Assembly (NCBI GenBank): GCA_959347315.1
Contig: OY365808.1
Coordinates: 58,458,861 to 58,522,860 of the forward strand
Length of the DNA: 64,000 bases
DNA from: Bimastos eiseni
Lineage: Eukaryota > Annelida > Clitellata > Crassiclitellata > Lumbricidae
Direction of reading: 5' to 3'
Every line of letters starts with the position of its first letter. Positions within the stretch are counted from its first letter, which is position 1. The notes under the pieces were generated by a model. The model searched no databases, was not told the DNA's origin, and saw only the letters and a program-made list of their open reading frames with translations. Below are positions 59,956 to 64,000 of this stretch, in pieces. Position numbers and translations under genes: made by a program.

Positions 59956-62900
59956 TGAAGAACTGTGACGTCATTGTCATCGTCGTAGCTGTCGTCATCG
60001 TCACGGGGCGGTTCGTCTGTCTCGACCAGGTCGAGTCGTCGTCATTGCCGTGACTGCTATTCCATTCGCTGACCGAATCAGAGAATCAGCGGGGAGGAGG
60101 AGGAGAAACGTCGATTGGAGCAGAGCTTAGGAAAACGGAAATTTTCACTAATGTTGTAAATTTTATGACACGGCAACAATGACTGAAGCAAAGAAAAGAA
60201 GAGACTGAAACATTCGTCGGAGGAAAACGCACATTTTGTCTTTGTTGTACATTTGTGATAAGAGCGGGCTTATCGGGACAGCGCCTGGACAGCGACCCTC
60301 TCGAGGAGGGCGACCAGCGGCGGGCAGTTGATCTGTTTCCTTGCCACCTTTGGAGCAAGAGACTGTCGTCGGTCGGCCGATGCGGCCAAGAGGATCGGCG
60401 GACGGACCGGCGTCGGAGGAGATGGATTGGGCGAAGGGCGTTGTGGTCGGATCGAGATGTTGTTTCATCAGTTAATAGTTTGATTTGGTTAACTGAAGAC
60501 TTCTGTGATTAGAGAGAAGGGCAACAGGAGACACAGGGTGAGGGTGAGGGGGATTCTTTGTATCAGACTATTTTCTTGTATTCGTACTAAAGGCATTCAG
60601 GTATACATCAGCTGGGTTAATAGGACACTGTGAAACGAAGAAACTATGTCGCGGTTCATCCAGCACCAATTTAGGCATCGAGACTTCTTTATTGATTGGT
60701 TGGTGTTGCGATAATATGTTGCAGAGAAACAGACAGAGAGAGCGTGTAACTTTGAGGGAGGTTCGGGAGACTGGGTCATGTGACCAGTGTTGACTGGTGA
60801 TTGGTTGGGTTACAGTGTTGCCATCTTTTAGTTGGTTGACTTTAAATCTAACAATAACAGTTGCTGTAGTTTCCAGTTCTGCTGTAGAACCAAGGGTTTC
60901 AAATCTAACAATGTACTTTGGGGTGATGAGGATGCATGCCCTGACCCAGTTTCCTCCACTCTTATTGATGAGTAAGATAGATTTTCTATATCTTTTATTT
61001 TATCTCTGCTGCAGCTGTTGAAACTGCAAGACAAATGGACTGTATTGAAGTATCGTAGTAGGCTAAGAAACCCACCTTATAGGCAGCCGTGTCTAGTAGT
61101 CACTGCTTAGCAACATGCTATAACTCTACTTCATGTGGTTAACTCTTCGATTTCAACGGTTTTGCATGCTTTGTTTTCATTCCATGGTTTTATTGGGATC
61201 CTGAATTGACTGTAAAGAAGTTAGCAGATGCTTTGATTGATTGGTTCATATGACAAGCAGAAACACACATATCAAGCGTCCTTGTACGCTAAAAGTCATG
61301 GTAAAAGTACTTGTCAGAAATACGACAGTCTGTAATAAAGCTTTCTTTGGAACTCTTCTGAGGAAGATGAGGACCTTGTGACAAGGTTGTCTTCGGAAGA
61401 GGCCGAGGCTGTCTTTCTCAAGTTCAACTGAATTTGGTATCTCTATATCTGACAGTTGTGTCAGAATTTCTCTTCTAAGCAAATGTTGTATGAAGAGGGT
61501 CTTCTTCTTCTTCTTCTTCTACTTCTTCTTCTTGTGTGTTTCTATTTGATTTCATCGAATAACCCTGCTACTCCTACCCATCGCTTCTGAGAACTGACTT
61601 CTTTCTAGGAAGATCCATGCAAGACAGAAAAAGGCTTATTTGTATTGATAAAACGTTCTGAATTATTGTTTCATATTTATGGCAATAATGGCTTGCTTGT
61701 TTAATATCACACTGACTTGTATAGTGTTGTTTTGAGTCAGGGGGGGCATTTTCTTCGATTTGTTTTTATCTGGAGCCTCTTTTGTATAGATGAAGATCCA
61801 GTTTGGTTGGATTAAAGTTTGCTCTGGGTTCTGCTTAATTGGTTTGGGTTAAACTTGCTGTTTTTCAATTGTACAAAGGGTTTCTAACATGGGAAGCGCT
61901 TGGAAAGGCACAAACCACATTCGTGATCAACCTGTGTAGGGACGGTTGAGTTGGGTTCGAATTGTGCAATAGACCAAAATTTGGATTAAATTTATGTTGA
62001 TATGGTTGTAAACTACACAGCCTGATATGTTGAGAACCTGTGAAAGTTATTGCTGCTGTGTTTTGTAGGTAGATTAAGGCTATGGGCATAGAGTTGTTAC
62101 AGATCGTGACGCCCCATTTGGTTGACTGATTTTTTGACGAATAGCAAGTTTTGTGGATAAATGTGTAAATTATCAGCAGTATTTCATTTGCAATATTATT
62201 TTATGTGCATCTTCTAGGTTCTATTTGTGGATTTGTTGATGCAGAGGAGAGTGTTTATACTAGACAGCTGAGAACAAACTTAGTGTCTTCTGGGTGTAAA
62301 GTCCTAGCACGTTATATGGATTTGAACTTACCTCCTCCAACCTTGCATAAACCCCACCCCTGTGCCAACTGCTCTAAGATCTGAATGTAAGTAAGTAGAG
62401 TTGAGCTCCTCTTAACTATGTTCCATGTAGGATTGCCTATGTCTTCACTTGTCTTCTAATGGGTTGGACCAAAGTCTCCTTTAATTGACCCTGCTATAGG
62501 TCTTGTACATTGAAACCAAGTCTCGTTTTCTGGGCCTGCTGGGAGGGTCTTGTGGATTGGTCCTGTGTCTCTGTGAGCCTGCTAGGGCAACCAAGGGTTA
62601 AGCTGAACTTGCTTTGGTTGTGGACCATAATCAGTGAGAAGAAGTCAACTGTCTGCTCGTTCATATCGCACACTTTGACTCTTTTTCCCACATTGCAACC
62701 AGTGAACCCAACGATCTCGTCATCACCCCTCCCGCATTTTGTAAATTATCTATTCATGCACACTTTCTTTCTATGTAACGTAGCTGGATAAACAGATGCG
62801 CCTACATACGACCCTGTTGTCTTTATGAATTTCAATGAAATATTACTGGTAGGAATTGAGTTTCAGTTTATGCGTAGAAATGTCGAATAGGTCCTAGAGG

Positions 62901-63255
62901 TTTACTTGAAACAAACTTTTGTAAAACGAGACGATTGATGTCGGACTATCTCGTGCAAGACTGACTTTGGCGTCGTTGTCTATCGGCTTTGCGAGTGAAA
63001 GTGGCAGCGCACGAGTTGTGCAATGGACCATCATTGTGCTGTTGCTGCTGCTGCTTGATTGCTTTGTTTTTCATCATCTTTGATTGTCTGTTCATAGTCT
63101 GTTGATTGATGATGATGATGATGATGCATTGGCTATGTTTAATTCAGTTTCATATGCAACTAATATATCGATGTCTATGTTAAACGCGTCGTCTATGTAC
63201 GAATTGTATTATTTGGTGAGGCACGGTCCACTTGGTCATCATCGTGGTGTGTGTA

Positions 63256-63265
63256 CAGAGAGAGA

Positions 63266-63330
<65 letters not shown>
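63256..63330. repeat. (GA)n microsatellite with GATA start
   Basis: GA repeats with a short GATA segment at the left end. Confidence 0.95.
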
Positions 63331-63332
<2 letters not shown>

Positions 63333-63379
63333 GGCAGACGATGGTGTGTGGGTGTTGTAGCCACGACCGATGGCTTCAT

Positions 63380-63385
63380 AATAAA
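63380..63385 (+). terminator. Candidate distal TAF4 polyadenylation signal
   Basis: AATAAA followed by a T-rich stretch, 3.4 kb after the stop codon. An alternative hexamer sits at 61334-61339. Confidence 0.3.
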
Positions 63386-63607
63386 ATCATCATTCTACTT
63401 AATTCCTCTGATGTTCTTCGTTCACTTCTGAGGCAATGACCTCCAATGAATCCCTCAGCTGTCTGGCCATCATTGCTCCATACTTGCTGTAGTCGTCGAT
63501 TATACAATTCATATTTCTCTCGTGTAATGATGGCTTCTTGAAGTGTCCAGCCATTTTTCCTGATTCTGAGCTATGGAGAAAGGTTGAAATGATATGGCCT
63601 TACAACA

Positions 63608-63841
63608 ATGAGAAGCAGAAAGAGCTTGTTACAATGCTATGACAGTGTATCAAGGAGGCAGCGCAGTATGGGCAACTTTCTTAAAATTAAGAAATCGACA
63701 GGAACATTCAGAAAGAAGTTCTTCAATGCAAGAGGCGTACACTTATGGGATGGCTTAATTCCACCCTTATCTCTTCTCTGTTTCAATTCCTCAAGTATCA
63801 ATCGCCTTTTTTTAAACTGTACCTACAGAGTCTGCCCTTAA
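63608..63841 (+). mobile_element. Non-LTR retrotransposon C-terminal fragment
   Basis: STGTFRKKFFNARGVHLWDG resembles the FRYRGA.LWN.LP end motif of retrotransposon polyproteins. Short and isolated. Confidence 0.5.
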
Positions 63842-64000
63842 TGCATAATCGAGAGATCCCGGTATAGTTTATAACAAGAATAATATTCATTGACTATTAC
63901 TGATCCTTACTTTCTCACATCGCCAAGGACTGGGCCATCTTATCCAGTAGGCACAGCGCCCATGGCCTACGGAGTTATCAAGGCCTACGAAATTTTTTAG

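Larger units (their letters stand above)
59956..63400 (+). other. Probable TAF4 3' UTR and downstream DNA
   Basis: No coding region is recognisable. AATAAA hexamers lie at 61334-61339 and 63380-63385 and could end the transcript. A TTC-rich tract lies near 61500-61535 and a long GA run at 63256-63330. Confidence 0.4.

Overview
This is eukaryotic nuclear DNA. Its genes have GT-AG introns, a large share is non-coding, and it carries long minisatellites, non-LTR retrotransposon fragments, tRNA-derived SINE-like copies and hAT-type MITEs. The palindrome TAGGCCTA occurs at least 16 times. With the gene content this suggests a marine invertebrate deuterostome, possibly an echinoderm; that assignment is inference, not proof.

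Layout. Positions 1-27,400 hold no protein-coding gene I can support. They contain simple repeats, a 1.85 kb minisatellite of 14-bp units (14,881-16,729), a 0.7 kb CATA array (25,603-26,296), retrotransposon tails and a cluster of nuclear-receptor half sites (7,247-8,245). Positions 27,445-40,244 (+) hold a ten-exon gene for a protein with two cyclic-nucleotide-binding domains, most like CNBD2, about 681 residues. Its third intron is almost filled by about 4.5 kb of a 12-bp repeat whose units each resemble a consensus 5' splice site, followed by a perfect 42-bp inverted repeat. Positions 40,245-44,588 are intergenic, with a purine tract, a MITE-like element, a possible orphan first exon and a CR1/L2-like retrotransposon remnant.

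Positions 44,589-59,955 (+) hold a complete 14-exon TAF4 gene (TFIID subunit 4, about 1,041 residues) with a Q-rich N-terminal part, a TAFH domain and the conserved C-terminal histone-fold region. All reading phases join cleanly. Two hAT-type MITEs sit in the introns on either side of the exon that opens the TAFH domain. The rest of the window is probable TAF4 3' UTR plus a terminal retrotransposon fragment.

The two genes lie in the same orientation about 4.3 kb apart. Nothing in the sequence shows that they work together. The long stop-free reading frames at 14.1-16.8 kb and 30.7-35.2 kb come from the repeats and are not genes. The most unusual feature is the intronic array of splice-donor-like units in the CNBD2-like gene.
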